Assembly (NCBI RefSeq): GCF_020176715.1
Contig: NZ_JAIVMF010000017.1
Coordinates: 42,835-106,834 of the forward strand
DNA from: Stappia stellulata
Lineage (GTDB): Bacteria > Pseudomonadota > Alphaproteobacteria > Rhizobiales > Stappiaceae
Direction: 5' to 3'
DNA length: 64,000 nucleotides
The position numbers were made by a program, and so were the translations under genes. This document shows, piece by piece, positions 34,442-44,256 of the stretch; position 1 is the stretch's first letter; the number at the start of each line of letters is the position of its first letter. The notes beneath the pieces were generated by a model. It was not told the origin of the DNA. It did not search any database and was given only the letters and a program-made list of their open reading frames with translations.

Positions 34442-34576
34442 ATGAAGCGCACTTTCCAGCCGAGCCGTCTCGTCCGCAAGCGTCGCCACGGCTTTCGCAG
34501 CCGCATGGCAACCAAAAACGGTCGTCAGGTCATTCTCCGCCGCCGCGCCAAGGGCCGCAAGCGGCTGAGCGCCTAA
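34442..34576 (+). CDS. rpmH: 50S ribosomal protein L34
   Basis: A 44-residue basic protein starting [19 protein letters not shown], with [10 protein letters not shown] and the end [11 protein letters not shown], a full-length L34. It is the first gene of the conserved rpmH-rnpA-yidC block. A strong promoter lies upstream. The longer frame from 34262 is only read-through sequence. Confidence 0.98.
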   Translation: MKRTFQPSRLVRKRRHGFRSRMATKNGRQVILRRRAKGRKRLSA

Positions 34577-34612
34577 GCAGGATTTGGCCGGGCCGCGGCA
34601 AGGGAGACCTTT

Positions 34613-35029
34613 GTGATCCAAGCTGCGCCGCCCGACACCTTGCCAACTCTCAAGAAACGCGCCGAGTTTCTGGCCGTCGCCAAAGGCGGCCGGATGCCTC
34701 GGCGCGCTTTCGTGCTTCAGGCGGCCGACTGTTCCGGCCCGCCGCGCATCGGTTACACGGTGACGAAGAAGGTCGGCAACGCGGTCGAACGCAACCGCAT
34801 CCGCCGTCGTCTGCGCGAAGCCGTGCGCGCCGCAAGCGATGCCGCGCGCGCCGACGTCGATTACGTGCTGATCGGCCGGCGCGGCGCCTTGTCGCAGGAT
34901 TTCTCAGAGCTCGCCGGCGATATTCGCGCCGGTCTGCAGCGGGCATCGACCGCGCCTTCCGCCGGACCGCGCCACGGCAAGCGCGGCGCCCGCTCCAAAT
35001 CAACGCCTGTTCCGAAAAAGCAAGGGTGA
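34613..35029 (+). CDS. rnpA: Ribonuclease P protein component
   Basis: A 138-residue basic protein from a GTG start with AGGGAGA upstream. RIGYTVTKKVGNAVERNRIRRR is the RNA-binding RNR signature of RNase P protein, which assists the RNA subunit in removing tRNA 5' leaders. The tail after DIRAGLQ is Arg/Lys/Pro-rich and longer than in E. coli, as often seen in alphaproteobacteria. It ends nine bases before yidC. Confidence 0.97.
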   Translation: MIQAAPPDTLPTLKKRAEFLAVAKGGRMPRRAFVLQAADCSGPPRIGYTVTKKVGNAVERNRIRRRLREAVRAASDAARADVDYVLIGRRGALSQDFSELAGDIRAGLQRASTAPSAGPRHGKRGARSKSTPVPKKQG

Positions 35030-35038
35030 ACGCCGACT

Positions 35039-36859
35039 ATGGCTGACAACCGTAATACGATCCTGGCTATCGTCTTGTCCCTGGTGGTCCTGCTGGGTTG
35101 GCAGTATTTCGTGGCCCAGCCGCAGATGGAGCGCCAGCGACAGCTCGCCGAGCAGCAGGCCGCCGAAACCCAGTCGCAGACGCCGACCCCCTCGGGCTCG
35201 GCCGCGCCGCAGACGCCGGGCGTCGCCGGGTCGGCCAATGTGCCGGGCACCGGAACGCCGGTCGCCGGGAGCGCAGCGCCGGGTCTCAGCCGGGAAGCAG
35301 CCGTCGGCGCCTCGCCGCGCGTGACCATCGAGACCGACCGGGTCGAAGGGTCGATCAACCTGACCGGCGGGCGCATCGACGACCTCCGGCTCAAGGATTA
35401 CCACGAGACGGTGGACCCCACGAGCCCGACCATCGTGCTGTTCTCGCCCCGGGGAAGCCCGAAGCCCTATTACGCCGACTTCGGCCTGACCGCGGATCCG
35501 GGCGCCGGCATCGCGCTGCCCGACCAGACCAGCGAGTGGAGCGCGCCCGCAGGCGCGACGCTGACGCCGACGACGCCGGTAACGCTCACCTGGGACAATG
35601 GCGCGGGCCTGGTGTTCACGCGCACCATTTCCATCGACGACAACTACATGTTCACCGTCGAGCAGGGCGTGCGCAACGAGACCGACGCCGCCGTGCAGCT
35701 CTACCCCTACGGCCTGATCGCCCGCAACGGCCTGCCGGAGACAACCGGCTTCTACATCCTGCACGAAGGCCTGATCGGCGTGTTCGGCGAGGAAGGCCTG
35801 CAGGAAGTCGACTACGACACGCTGCAGGAAGACGGCCCCGTGCGCCCGGCCAAGGTCAATGACGGCTGGCTCGGCATCACCGACAAATACTGGGCGGCAG
35901 CCCTCGTGCCGACGCCGGGCAGCGCCTTCCAGCCGCAGTTTTCCTATTCGGCGCAGACCGACAACTTCCAGGCGGATTTCCTGGCCGATCCGATCCAGGT
36001 GGCCCCGGGCGCGACCGCTTCGGCGAGCTCGCGGCTCTTCGCCGGCGCCAAGGAAACCGCCAATATCGACAGCTACCAGGACGACCTCGGCGTCAAGAAT
36101 TTCGAGCTGCTGATCGACTGGGGCTGGTTCTACTTCCTGACCAAGCCGCTGTTCTACATCATCGACTACCTGTACCGCCTGGTCGGCAACTTCGGTGTCG
36201 CGATCCTGCTGGTGACGGTGGCGATCAAGCTGGTGTTCTTCCCGCTCGCCAACAAGTCCTACGTCTCGATGAGCAAGATGAAGCTCGTCCAGCCGCAGAT
36301 GACGGAAATCCGCGACCGCTACAAGGACGACAAGCAGAAGCAGCAACAGGCGCTGATGGAGCTGTACAAGAAGGAGAAGATCAATCCGCTGGCGGGCTGT
36401 CTGCCGGTGCTGATCCAGATCCCGGTGTTCTTCGCGCTCTACAAGGTGCTCTTCGTCACCATCGAAATGCGACATGCGCCGTTCTTCGGCTGGATCCAGG
36501 ACCTTTCGGCCCCGGACCCGACATCGCTGTTCAACCTCTTCGGCCTGATCCCCTGGGATCCGCCGCAGCTCCTGATGCTCGGCATCTGGCCGCTGATCAT
36601 GGGCGTCACGATGTTCGTCCAGATGAAGATGAACCCGGCGCCGCCCGACCCGACCCAGCAGATGATCTTCACCTGGATGCCGGTGCTCTTCACCTTCATG
36701 CTGGCCTCCTTCCCGGCCGGACTGGTGATCTACTGGGCCTGGAACAACTCGCTTTCCATCGCGCAGCAATATGTGATCATGCGGCGCCAGGGCGTGAAGG
36801 TGGAGCTGTTCGACAACATCAAGTCGACGTTCCGGCGCAAGAAGCCCGACGAGAGCTGA
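35039..36859 (+). CDS. yidC: Membrane protein insertase YidC
   Basis: A 606-residue YidC of the Gram-negative type. The N-terminal membrane segment [18 protein letters not shown] is followed by a Gln/Pro/Ala-rich linker, a large periplasmic domain (about 95-365) and the conserved membrane core with [39 protein letters not shown] and [13 protein letters not shown]. It inserts proteins alone or with SecYEG. A terminator follows 27 bases after the stop. Confidence 0.98.
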   Translation: MADNRNTILAIVLSLVVLLGWQYFVAQPQMERQRQLAEQQAAETQSQTPTPSGSAAPQTPGVAGSANVPGTGTPVAGSAAPGLSREAAVGASPRVTIETDRVEGSINLTGGRIDDLRLKDYHETVDPTSPTIVLFSPRGSPKPYYADFGLTADPGAGIALPDQTSEWSAPAGATLTPTTPVTLTWDNGAGLVFTRTISIDDNYMFTVEQGVRNETDAAVQLYPYGLIARNGLPETTGFYILHEGLIGVFGEEGLQEVDYDTLQEDGPVRPAKVNDGWLGITDKYWAAALVPTPGSAFQPQFSYSAQTDNFQADFLADPIQVAPGATASASSRLFAGAKETANIDSYQDDLGVKNFELLIDWGWFYFLTKPLFYIIDYLYRLVGNFGVAILLVTVAIKLVFFPLANKSYVSMSKMKLVQPQMTEIRDRYKDDKQKQQQALMELYKKEKINPLAGCLPVLIQIPVFFALYKVLFVTIEMRHAPFFGWIQDLSAPDPTSLFNLFGLIPWDPPQLLMLGIWPLIMGVTMFVQMKMNPAPPDPTQQMIFTWMPVLFTFMLASFPAGLVIYWAWNNSLSIAQQYVIMRRQGVKVELFDNIKSTFRRKKPDES

Positions 36860-36886
36860 TCGCGCCGCATCGCAAGACATCGAAAG

Positions 36887-36911
36887 CCCCGGGCCTGTCC
36901 CGGGGTTTTTT
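36887..36911 (+). terminator. Rho-independent terminator of the rpmH-rnpA-yidC operon
   Basis: CCCCGGG and CCCGGGG form a perfect 7-bp stem with a 5-base loop, followed by six T residues. It follows yidC directly and means the acetyltransferase and engB genes downstream need their own promoter. Confidence 0.9.
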
Positions 36912-37079
36912 CATGCCGCCCCCTTGCATGACGGCAGGGACAGAGGCATTCAAGACCGAGCAGATCGAAGGAGAAGGGTCGATGGACAAGATCGTGTGAC
37001 GAGAGGTGCGCCACCGCACCGTCCCCTCCGCCGGGCGTTCGACGCACCGGCACGCCACGATATCTCCGGAGACCATCCC

Positions 37080-37718
37080 ATGCACGGCCCAGATCCCCGC
37101 ACCCGCCATCCGCTTGGCGGCGCGCCGCACACCGTCTTTCTCAACACGGTCATCACCCGCGCGACCATCGAGGTCGGCGACTTCACCTATTATCACGACC
37201 CCGACCGGCCGGAGGCCTTCGAGGACCGCAACGTCCTCTATCACTTCGATTTCATCGGCGACCGGCTGAGGATCGGACGGTTCTGCGCGCTGGCGACCGG
37301 CGTGCGCTTCATCATGAACGGCGCGAACCATGCCATGGGCGGGTTTTCGACCTATCCGTTCAACATCTTCGGCGGCGGCTGGGAAGACGGCTTCGACCTT
37401 GCCAGCGTGACCGACGGCCTGCGCGGCGACACGGTCGTCGGCAACGACGTGTGGATCGGCCGCGAGGCCACCGTGATGCCCGGCGTCACGATCGGCGACG
37501 GCGCCATCGTCGGCGCCAAGGCGGTGGTCGCCGCGCCGGTGCCGCCCTACGCCGTCGTTGCTGGAAACCCCGCACGCATTGTGCGATACCGGTTTTGCGA
37601 CGACACGATCGAAACGCTTCTGGACATCGCCTGGTGGCACTGGACGCCGGAAAAGATCGCGCGAAACCTTGATGCCATCCGTGGCGCGGACCTCGACCGG
37701 CTTAGGGCCGCGCGCTGA
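37080..37718 (+). CDS. Xenobiotic (CatB/Vat-type) acetyltransferase
   Basis: A 212-residue left-handed beta-helix acetyltransferase. [25 protein letters not shown] contains the catalytic His of the type B chloramphenicol / streptogramin A acetyltransferase family, and [28 protein letters not shown] shows the hexapeptide repeats, ending in [13 protein letters not shown]. It may acetylate a hydroxyl-bearing drug or metabolite. CGGAGA precedes the ATG. It sits between yidC and engB, which are adjacent in many relatives, so it may be an insertion there. Confidence 0.85.
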   Translation: MHGPDPRTRHPLGGAPHTVFLNTVITRATIEVGDFTYYHDPDRPEAFEDRNVLYHFDFIGDRLRIGRFCALATGVRFIMNGANHAMGGFSTYPFNIFGGGWEDGFDLASVTDGLRGDTVVGNDVWIGREATVMPGVTIGDGAIVGAKAVVAAPVPPYAVVAGNPARIVRYRFCDDTIETLLDIAWWHWTPEKIARNLDAIRGADLDRLRAAR

Positions 37719-37782
37719 GCCGAGCCCCCGACATATCTGCTTACATGTGCCGCAGCAGCGGCCGCACCGGAACCCTGACGCG

Positions 37783-38463
37783 ATGACCGAGACCGACACT
37801 GCCGCCCCGCACGATCCGAACGACCCAGCAAGCTACAGCGATGCCGAGATCGAGGCCGGCCGTCTGCTGTTCCGCCGTCCGTGGGCGTTCATCACCAGCG
37901 TTGCGCGGCTCGACCAGTTGCCCGGCGACGAGATGATCGAGGTCGCCTTTGCCGGGCGCTCGAATGTGGGAAAGTCGAGCCTGATCAACGCCCTGACCGG
38001 CGTCAACGGCCTGGCGCGCACGTCCAACACGCCCGGACGCACGCAGATGCTCAATTTCTTCGGTGCCGAGGGCAGCGACGTGGCGCTGGTCGACATGCCC
38101 GGCTACGGCTACGCCAAGGCGCCCAAGGACCTTGTCGATGCCTGGACGAAGCTCGTCTACACCTACCTGCAGGGCCGGGCCCGGCTTCGGCGGGTGTTCG
38201 TCCTCGTCGACAGCCGCCACGGGCTGAAGCCCAACGATCTGGAGGTGATGACCCTGCTCGACCGGGCCGCCGTCAACTATCAGGTGGTGCTGACCAAGAT
38301 CGACAAGATCAAGCCCGGGCAGGCGAAGCGGGTGAAGGAGGAAACCGTGCAGGCCATCGTGAAGCGGCCGGCCGCGCACCCTGTGGTGATCGAAACCTCA
38401 TCCGACACGGCAACGGGGCTTGCGGAACTGCGTGCCGAGATCCATAAACTCACCTTGACGTAG
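37783..38463 (+). CDS. engB: Ribosome biogenesis GTPase YihA/YsxC/EngB
   Basis: A 226-residue GTPase with [16 protein letters not shown] (G1), [12 protein letters not shown] (G2), [11 protein letters not shown] (G3) and LTKIDK (G4). It helps assemble the large ribosomal subunit. The start at 37783 gives the usual length with a short acidic N-terminal extension; the frame is open from 37558. It belongs to the conserved yidC-engB-argB neighbourhood. Confidence 0.96.
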   Translation: MTETDTAAPHDPNDPASYSDAEIEAGRLLFRRPWAFITSVARLDQLPGDEMIEVAFAGRSNVGKSSLINALTGVNGLARTSNTPGRTQMLNFFGAEGSDVALVDMPGYGYAKAPKDLVDAWTKLVYTYLQGRARLRRVFVLVDSRHGLKPNDLEVMTLLDRAAVNYQVVLTKIDKIKPGQAKRVKEETVQAIVKRPAAHPVVIETSSDTATGLAELRAEIHKLTLT

Positions 38464-38543
38464 CGCCAGGGCCTTGCGGAGCGGGGCACTGTCGCAAGCG
38501 AATCCTGCCAATCGTCGTTTCGACGGGTGCAAACAGAATTTTT

Positions 38544-38596
38544 GAGTCGCGCTATCGACAGAAAGTGCGACTCCCATCAGATTAACGTTGCGTAAA
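38544..38596. promoter_or_regulatory. Inverted repeat and CtrA-like box before the GGDEF-EAL gene
   Basis: GAGTCGC (38544-38550) and GCGACTC (38567-38573) form an inverted repeat, and a third GCGACTC occurs at 38606. Between them, TTAA-N7-TAAA at 38582-38596 matches seven of eight bases of the CtrA consensus TTAA-N7-TTAA. It lies 43 bases before the start. Binding is speculative. Confidence 0.35.
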
Positions 38597-38639
38597 TTTA
38601 CTCATGCGACTCTTGCGCGATTGAGGGGTGAAAAGCCGC

Positions 38640-40883
38640 ATGCACGAGGGCCAAGGCGCGAGACCGGGTGTGCACGCCCGTTTTTCCAGCAATGACCACG
38701 GTGACGCGATCTCGCGCACCGACCTGGTCGGCTTTGGCCTGGTCGAGGACGGACCGGATCCCGCGCTTGACGAAATCGTGCGCATCGCGGCCCGCATCAC
38801 CCAGTGCGAGAAGGCTTTCATCACCTTCGCCCACAACGACCAGCTCCATGTGATCGCCTCCGTCGGCAGCAGCGTCAGCCAGACCCCTGCCGCCCTTTCC
38901 GTTTGCGGCGTGACCTATCGCGAGGACGCGCCGCTCATCGTCCCGGACCTCTCCAGGGACAACCGGTTCAAAGATTACCCCTATGTCGCCCGTGCGGATG
39001 GAAACCGCTTCTATGCCGGCTTTCCCATGCGCCTTGCCTGCGGCACGTCGATCGGCAGCCTGTGCGTGATCGATCGCAAGGTTCGCGAGACGGCCCTGGA
39101 CACCGCGCAACTGGCGAGCATGCAGTCGCTGACGGCGCTGGCCGTGCGCATCATGGAAGGGCGGCAGCGCGATGCGCGGCTGAGCGACTACCTGGGGATC
39201 GCCTCCGACTGGATCTGGGAGCAGGACGACCAGTTCCGCTTTACCTATCTGTCGCGCAGCGCCTCCGACAACGGCATCCGCATCCAGGATTTTCTGGGCA
39301 AGTCGCGCTGGGACGCAGCCTGCGGCAATGGCGAAAGCGCACAGTTCTGGGCGGAGCACCGCCGCGCGCTCGAAGCCCACGAACCGTTCCGCGACCTGCG
39401 CTTTCGCTGGTTCGACGAGGGCCGCGAGCGGATCTATTCCATCAGCGGCCGGCCCGTCAGCTCCCAGGACGGCACCTTCCTCGGCTACCGCGGCTCGGCG
39501 CGTGACGTCTCCGACGAGGAACTGGCCCGCCGCGAGGTCGAATACATGGCCCATCACGACCCGCTGACCGGGCTGGTCAACCGGACGGCCTTCGAGCAGC
39601 GCGTCGCCGATGCCTTCCGCCGCTGGGAGGAAAACGGCAGCGCCTCGACCCTCTTCCTGCTCGACATCGACCATTTCAAGCAGGTCAACGACACCTATGG
39701 CCATTCGGCCGGCGACACCTTGCTGATCGCCGTGGCAAAACGGCTCAGCGCATGCGTCGGGGCGGACGCCACCGTCGCCCGTCTCGGCGGCGACGAATTC
39801 GCCATTCTCGAACCCAGCCTCGACCGCGACGGTGCCGTGACCGAATATGCCGCCGGTCTCGCCCGCGCCATTTGCCAGCCGACCGACATCGGCAACTTCG
39901 TCATGGAATGCGGCAGCAGCATCGGCATCGCCGCTCTGCCCGAACACGGCGGCAATTTCAGCCAGCTTATGGGCAATGCCGATCTCGCCCTTTACGAGGC
40001 CAAGGCGGTCGGACGCGGACGCTTCATCACCTTCGACGTCGCGATGCGCCGGGATGCGGACTGCCGCAACACACTGGCGCGGGAGCTGTGCGAGGCCTTC
40101 GACAACGACCAGTTCGACCTCGTGTTCCAGCCGATCGTGCGCATGGAGGACGAATGCATCATCGGCGCGGAAGCGCTGCTGCGCTGGGACCACCCGGAGC
40201 GCGGACGGCTGTCGCCCGGAGCCTTCATTTCCGCGCTCGATTCCAGCCGCTACGCCGCCGATGTCGGCTACAAGGTGCTGGAAGACGCCTGCCGGGCCGC
40301 CCTTTCCTGGACCCGCGAGGCACCGCACGGGTTTCGCCTGTCCGTCAATCTTTTCGCCGGGCAACTGCGCGACCCCCGGCTCGTCAACCGGGTGCGCGCG
40401 ATCCTGGAGCGCACCGGCTTCGACGGTCGCAATCTCGATCTCGAGATCACGGAAAACATCCTGATCACGCCGAATGCGGATCTGGCCGACACGCTGCGCG
40501 CACTGAAGCAGATGGGCGCCCAGATCGTTCTCGACGACTTCGGCACGGGCTTCGGCTCGCTCAACCACCTGCTGCAGTTCTCCATCGACCGCATCAAGGT
40601 CGACCGGCATTTCGTCAACGGGCTCAACGTCGATGTCGACTACAACACAGTGACCCACGCGGTGGTGAAACTGGCGGTCGATCTTGGTCTCAAGGTCACG
40701 GCCGAGGGCATCGAGACGGAGGAGCAGAAGCGGTTTCTCTCGCAGATCGGCTGCACCGACGTCCAGGGCTATCACTTCTCGCGGCCCGTGCGCAGCGAGC
40801 GGATATACGAGTATATCGAAGCCGCACGCCGCCAGTCGAAGGACGGGCTGCCGGCTGCGGGCCTGCGCATGGGCGCCGCCTGA
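38640..40883 (+). CDS. GAF-PAS-GGDEF-EAL cyclic-di-GMP turnover protein
   Basis: A 747-residue soluble protein. A GAF domain (about 30-175) is followed by a PAS domain (about 180-300, SDWIWEQDDQFRFTYLS), a diguanylate cyclase with intact RLGGDEF near 385, and an EAL phosphodiesterase near 490-735. EAL residues appear complete: EALLRW, SVNLF, ITEN, DDFGTGFGSL, KVDRHFV, EGIETEEQ and QGYHFSRP. The inhibitory RxxD site before GGDEF is missing (VGAD instead). Both activities look possible. I prefer the ATG at 38640, with GAGGGG upstream, over the GTG at 38628. Confidence 0.9.
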   Translation: MHEGQGARPGVHARFSSNDHGDAISRTDLVGFGLVEDGPDPALDEIVRIAARITQCEKAFITFAHNDQLHVIASVGSSVSQTPAALSVCGVTYREDAPLIVPDLSRDNRFKDYPYVARADGNRFYAGFPMRLACGTSIGSLCVIDRKVRETALDTAQLASMQSLTALAVRIMEGRQRDARLSDYLGIASDWIWEQDDQFRFTYLSRSASDNGIRIQDFLGKSRWDAACGNGESAQFWAEHRRALEAHEPFRDLRFRWFDEGRERIYSISGRPVSSQDGTFLGYRGSARDVSDEELARREVEYMAHHDPLTGLVNRTAFEQRVADAFRRWEENGSASTLFLLDIDHFKQVNDTYGHSAGDTLLIAVAKRLSACVGADATVARLGGDEFAILEPSLDRDGAVTEYAAGLARAICQPTDIGNFVMECGSSIGIAALPEHGGNFSQLMGNADLALYEAKAVGRGRFITFDVAMRRDADCRNTLARELCEAFDNDQFDLVFQPIVRMEDECIIGAEALLRWDHPERGRLSPGAFISALDSSRYAADVGYKVLEDACRAALSWTREAPHGFRLSVNLFAGQLRDPRLVNRVRAILERTGFDGRNLDLEITENILITPNADLADTLRALKQMGAQIVLDDFGTGFGSLNHLLQFSIDRIKVDRHFVNGLNVDVDYNTVTHAVVKLAVDLGLKVTAEGIETEEQKRFLSQIGCTDVQGYHFSRPVRSERIYEYIEAARRQSKDGLPAAGLRMGAA

Positions 40884-41028
40884 CGCCGCCGCCTGACGCA
40901 GGTGCCGGCGCTCGCCGCCCGCGAGATTGAGACCTCCGGCGAAAAACGCTATAGAGCCACGCGTCATCGCATGATCCGGCGATGACGCCGACAAGCCCCG
41001 TCTGTTCTTGCGAAAGTCCAACCCCGCC

Positions 41029-41916
41029 ATGTCCGATGCCGCCCCGATCAACCCTGCACAGGTCATCTCCAAGGCCCTGCCCTACATGCTGCGCTACGAT
41101 GACAAGGTCGTCGTGGTGAAATACGGCGGCCATGCGATGGGCGACGCGGAGCTCGGCCATGCCTTTGCCCGCGACATCACCTTGCTGCGCCTTGCCGGCG
41201 TGCTGCCGGTGGTGGTGCATGGCGGCGGACCGCAGATCGGCTCCATGCTGGAGCGGCTCGGCATCAAGAGCGAGTTCAGGAACGGCCTGCGCGTCACCGA
41301 CAAGGCGACCGTCGAGGTGGTCGAGATGGTGCTGGCCGGTGCGATCAACAAGGAAGTGGTGCATCTGATCAACTCAGAGGGCGGCAAGGCCATCGGCCTG
41401 TGCGGCAAGGACGGCAACCTGGTCACCGCGCAGAAGCTGCAACGCCGGGTGCGCGATCCCAATTCCGCCATCGAGCAGGTGATCGACCTCGGCTTCGTCG
41501 GCGAGCCGACGGAGGTCAATCCGACCGTGCTGAAGCTTGTCATGAAGGAAGAACTGATCCCGGTCGTGGCGCCGGTGGCGCCGGGTCGCGACGGCGAGAC
41601 CTACAATATCAACGCCGACACATTCGCCGGCGCCATCGCCGGGGCCCTCGACGCCAAGCGGCTCCTGTTCCTCACCGATGTGCCCGGCGTGCTCGACGCC
41701 GACGGCAACCTGATCAAGGAGCTGTCGGTTGGCCAGGCGCGCGCGCTGATCGAGGACGGCACGATTTCCGGCGGCATGATCCCCAAGGTCGAGACCTGCA
41801 TCGAGGCGATCGAGCGTGGCGTGGAGGGCGTCGTGATCCTCAACGGCAAGGTGCCGCATGCGGTGCTGCTGGAACTTTTCACCGACCAGGGCGCCGGGAC
41901 CCTGCTGCGCCCGTGA
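41029..41916 (+). CDS. argB: Acetylglutamate kinase
   Basis: A 295-residue amino acid kinase. [53 protein letters not shown] and [13 protein letters not shown] are the substrate and ATP segments of ArgB. It catalyses the second step of arginine biosynthesis. [17 protein letters not shown] is the C-terminal arginine-responsive region. The stop overlaps the GTG of the following HAD gene, indicating coupling. The TTG at 41008 is a less likely start. Confidence 0.97.
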   Translation: MSDAAPINPAQVISKALPYMLRYDDKVVVVKYGGHAMGDAELGHAFARDITLLRLAGVLPVVVHGGGPQIGSMLERLGIKSEFRNGLRVTDKATVEVVEMVLAGAINKEVVHLINSEGGKAIGLCGKDGNLVTAQKLQRRVRDPNSAIEQVIDLGFVGEPTEVNPTVLKLVMKEELIPVVAPVAPGRDGETYNINADTFAGAIAGALDAKRLLFLTDVPGVLDADGNLIKELSVGQARALIEDGTISGGMIPKVETCIEAIERGVEGVVILNGKVPHAVLLELFTDQGAGTLLRP

Positions 41917-42668
41917 ACGACACCCCCGCACTCAACGGCGAAGGCCGGCACGCCCACCAGCACGACCTGCGCGCCTTCAGGGGCGTGGAAGCCTGGGTGT
42001 TCGACCTCGACAACACGCTTTATCCGGCGTCCAGCGACCTGTTCTCGCAGATCGACGTGCGGATTTCCGACTATGTGGCGCGCGTGCTCGACATGCCGCG
42101 CGACCAGGCACGGATCAAGCAGAAGGAATTCTACCGCGACTACGGCACGACGCTGCGCGGCCTGATGATCGAATATGACATCGAGCCCGATGCCTTCCTG
42201 GAATATGTGCATGACATCGACTATTCGCCGATCGAGCCGAACCCGGAACTGGGCCGGATGATCGCGAACCTGCCGGGCAAGAAGTTCATCTTCACCAATG
42301 GCGACAAGCCGCATGCCGAACGCACCGCCGAACGGCTCGGCATCTCCGACCAGTTCGACGACATCTTCGACATCGTCGCCGCCGGCCTTTTGCCCAAGCC
42401 GAACCTGGAAGCCTACAACCTGTTCATGGAGCGCACCGGGGTCGCGCCGGCGCGCGCGGCGATGTTCGAGGACCTTGCCCGCAACCTCGTCGTGCCGCAC
42501 CGGCTCGGCATGCGCTCCGTGCTGCTGGTGCCAGACGGCACGCGCGCGGTGTTTCGCGAGGAATGGGAGCTGGAAGGCGCCAATGCGCCGCATGTCGACT
42601 TCGTCACCGACGATCTCGCCGGCTTTCTCAGGGCCGTCAACGGCGCATTGACGCACGGGACCGGATAG
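41913..42668 (+). CDS. HAD-family pyrimidine 5'-nucleotidase
   Basis: A 251-residue HAD hydrolase from a GTG overlapping the argB stop. [16 protein letters not shown] is the DxD nucleophile motif in the form seen in SDT1/PHM8-type pyrimidine nucleotidases, [19 protein letters not shown] is motif II, and [16 protein letters not shown] is motif IV. It probably dephosphorylates UMP or CMP. The argB link is common in Hyphomicrobiales and has no obvious pathway meaning. Confidence 0.9.
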   Translation: MNDTPALNGEGRHAHQHDLRAFRGVEAWVFDLDNTLYPASSDLFSQIDVRISDYVARVLDMPRDQARIKQKEFYRDYGTTLRGLMIEYDIEPDAFLEYVHDIDYSPIEPNPELGRMIANLPGKKFIFTNGDKPHAERTAERLGISDQFDDIFDIVAAGLLPKPNLEAYNLFMERTGVAPARAAMFEDLARNLVVPHRLGMRSVLLVPDGTRAVFREEWELEGANAPHVDFVTDDLAGFLRAVNGALTHGTG

Positions 42669-42692
42669 CGCAAGCGGCGGAAGGTCAAGGCC

Positions 42693-43574
42693 ATGCGGCT
42701 CAATCTGGTGCAAAGGCTGGGCCGGCCGGCGACGGCTGCATCGCGAACCGAACGCGTGCTGCACCTTGTGCTGCCGCATGTCTACCGGCGGCTCGGCAAG
42801 GGCGTTGCCGCGCGCGCGGCGACCGAGTTCCTCGCCTTCGGCATCAAGCAGGCCTACGCCTGCCTCTATGGCGCGCTGCTGCTGGCGCTGATCCTGGGCA
42901 CCCGCTTCCTCTATCCGGCCGATGCCGCGCTTGCCCGCTACGACTTCCTGTTTCTCGCCGCCCTCGCGCTTCAGGTCTGGTTGCTCGCCGCACGGCTGGA
43001 AACGCTCGACGAGGCCAAGGTGATCCTGATCTTCCATGTGGTCGGCACGGCGATGGAGGTGTTCAAGACCGCCGCCGGCTCGTGGATCTATCCGGAGGAG
43101 AGTTTCTTCCGCATCGGCGGCGTGCCGCTCTTTTCCGGCTTCATGTATGCCGCGGTCGGCAGCTATCTCGCCCGGATCTCGCGGATCTTCGATTTCCGCT
43201 ACAGCCACTATCCGCCGCTGTGGACGACATGGGCGTTCGCCATCGCGATCTATGTGAATTTCTTCACCCACCACTACACGGTGGACATCCGTCTCGGCCT
43301 GTTCGCCCTGCTGTTCCTGCTCTACGGGCGCACGTTCGTGCATTATTCGGTTTACCGCTACCGGCACCGCATGCCGCTGGTGCTCGGCTTTTTCCTCGTC
43401 GCAGTGTTCATCTGGTTCGCGGAAAACATCGGCACTTTCGCCCAGGCCTGGCGCTATCCCGACCAGGCCGACGGCTGGCGCCTCGTGTCGCTCGCGAAGC
43501 TGAACGCCTGGGTGCTGTTGATGATCATCTCTTTCGTGCTGGTGACCCTGGTCAACAAGCCCCGCAAGGAGTGA
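42693..43574 (+). CDS. DUF817 integral membrane protein
   Basis: A 293-residue protein with about eight membrane segments. The DUF817 signatures FGIKQAYACLYGALLL, IFHVVGTAMEVFKTAAGSWIYPE and PLFSGFMYAAVGSYLARISRIFD are clear. No function is known for the family. It starts 24 bases after the nucleotidase gene, probably in the same transcript. Confidence 0.88.
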   Translation: MRLNLVQRLGRPATAASRTERVLHLVLPHVYRRLGKGVAARAATEFLAFGIKQAYACLYGALLLALILGTRFLYPADAALARYDFLFLAALALQVWLLAARLETLDEAKVILIFHVVGTAMEVFKTAAGSWIYPEESFFRIGGVPLFSGFMYAAVGSYLARISRIFDFRYSHYPPLWTTWAFAIAIYVNFFTHHYTVDIRLGLFALLFLLYGRTFVHYSVYRYRHRMPLVLGFFLVAVFIWFAENIGTFAQAWRYPDQADGWRLVSLAKLNAWVLLMIISFVLVTLVNKPRKE

Positions 43575-43715
43575 GCGGCCCCGGACGCCTGGCTGTCTCA
43601 TCCGGGCTTGCCCCGACATGGACAGACGCGGTGCTGCGGCCTATGCCACGGATCTCGCCTCTCCTCGCGCGCCGCATCATGCCGCGCGCAACGCCCCCAA
43701 CCGATTGGACATGCC

Positions 43716-44243
43716 ATGGCGACCTGCGCCCTTTGTTCCGCCGACACCACAACCGACGTCGCGATCGCACCGCGCGACGAAACCCTGCCGCTTTGCACCA
43801 CCTGCCGTGAAGGCGTCGAGAACGGACCCGTGGACGCGCCGCACTGGCAGTGCCTCAACGAGGCGATCTGGAGCACGGAGGCGGCGGTGCAGGTCGTTGC
43901 CTGGCGGCTCCTGAAAGCGCTGCCGGAAGCGCCCTGGGCGCGCGAGGTCCTGGAGATCGCATATCTGGAACCCGACGTCCTGGCCTGGGCCGAAGAGGGC
44001 ATGAGCGGTGCTGGCACCGATGCAGATGCCGTCGTGCATGTCGACTGCAACGGCGCGGTGCTCGCCACCGGCGATACGGTCACGCTGATCAAGGACCTTG
44101 CCGTCAAAGGGGCCGGCTTTACCGCCAAGCGCGGCACGGCGGTGCGCAAGATTTCGCTGGTGCCCGACAATGCCGCCCATATCGAGGGCCGCGTCGAAGG
44201 CCAGCGGATCGTCATCCTCACGCAATATGTGAAAAAGGCCTGA
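43716..44243 (+). CDS. PhnA-like zinc-ribbon protein (YjdM family)
   Basis: A 175-residue protein. An N-terminal zinc ribbon has CALC and CTTC cysteine pairs. The C-terminal PhnA/YjdM domain reads VVHVDCNGAVLATGDTVTLIKDLAVKG, then GTAVRKISLVPDNAAHIEGRVEGQRIVILTQYVKK. The family was named from alkylphosphonate work but its biochemical role is not established. The ATG at 43716 places the zinc ribbon at the start; the frame is open from 43608. It converges with the DMT transporter gene. Confidence 0.88.
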   Translation: MATCALCSADTTTDVAIAPRDETLPLCTTCREGVENGPVDAPHWQCLNEAIWSTEAAVQVVAWRLLKALPEAPWAREVLEIAYLEPDVLAWAEEGMSGAGTDADAVVHVDCNGAVLATGDTVTLIKDLAVKGAGFTAKRGTAVRKISLVPDNAAHIEGRVEGQRIVILTQYVKKA

Positions 44244-44256
44244 TCCGGGCCACGCC

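Noticed and set aside
35000..36880. A 626-codon open frame antisense to yidC
   Set aside because: It mirrors yidC in a high-G+C frame, is His/Arg/Gln-rich and has no domain. YidC itself is certain.
38598..41072. An 824-codon open frame antisense to the GGDEF-EAL gene
   Set aside because: All catalytic motifs lie on the plus strand; the antisense product has no recognisable features.
41601..43619. A 672-codon antisense frame across argB, the nucleotidase and DUF817
   Set aside because: It crosses three well-supported plus-strand genes and has shadow-frame composition.
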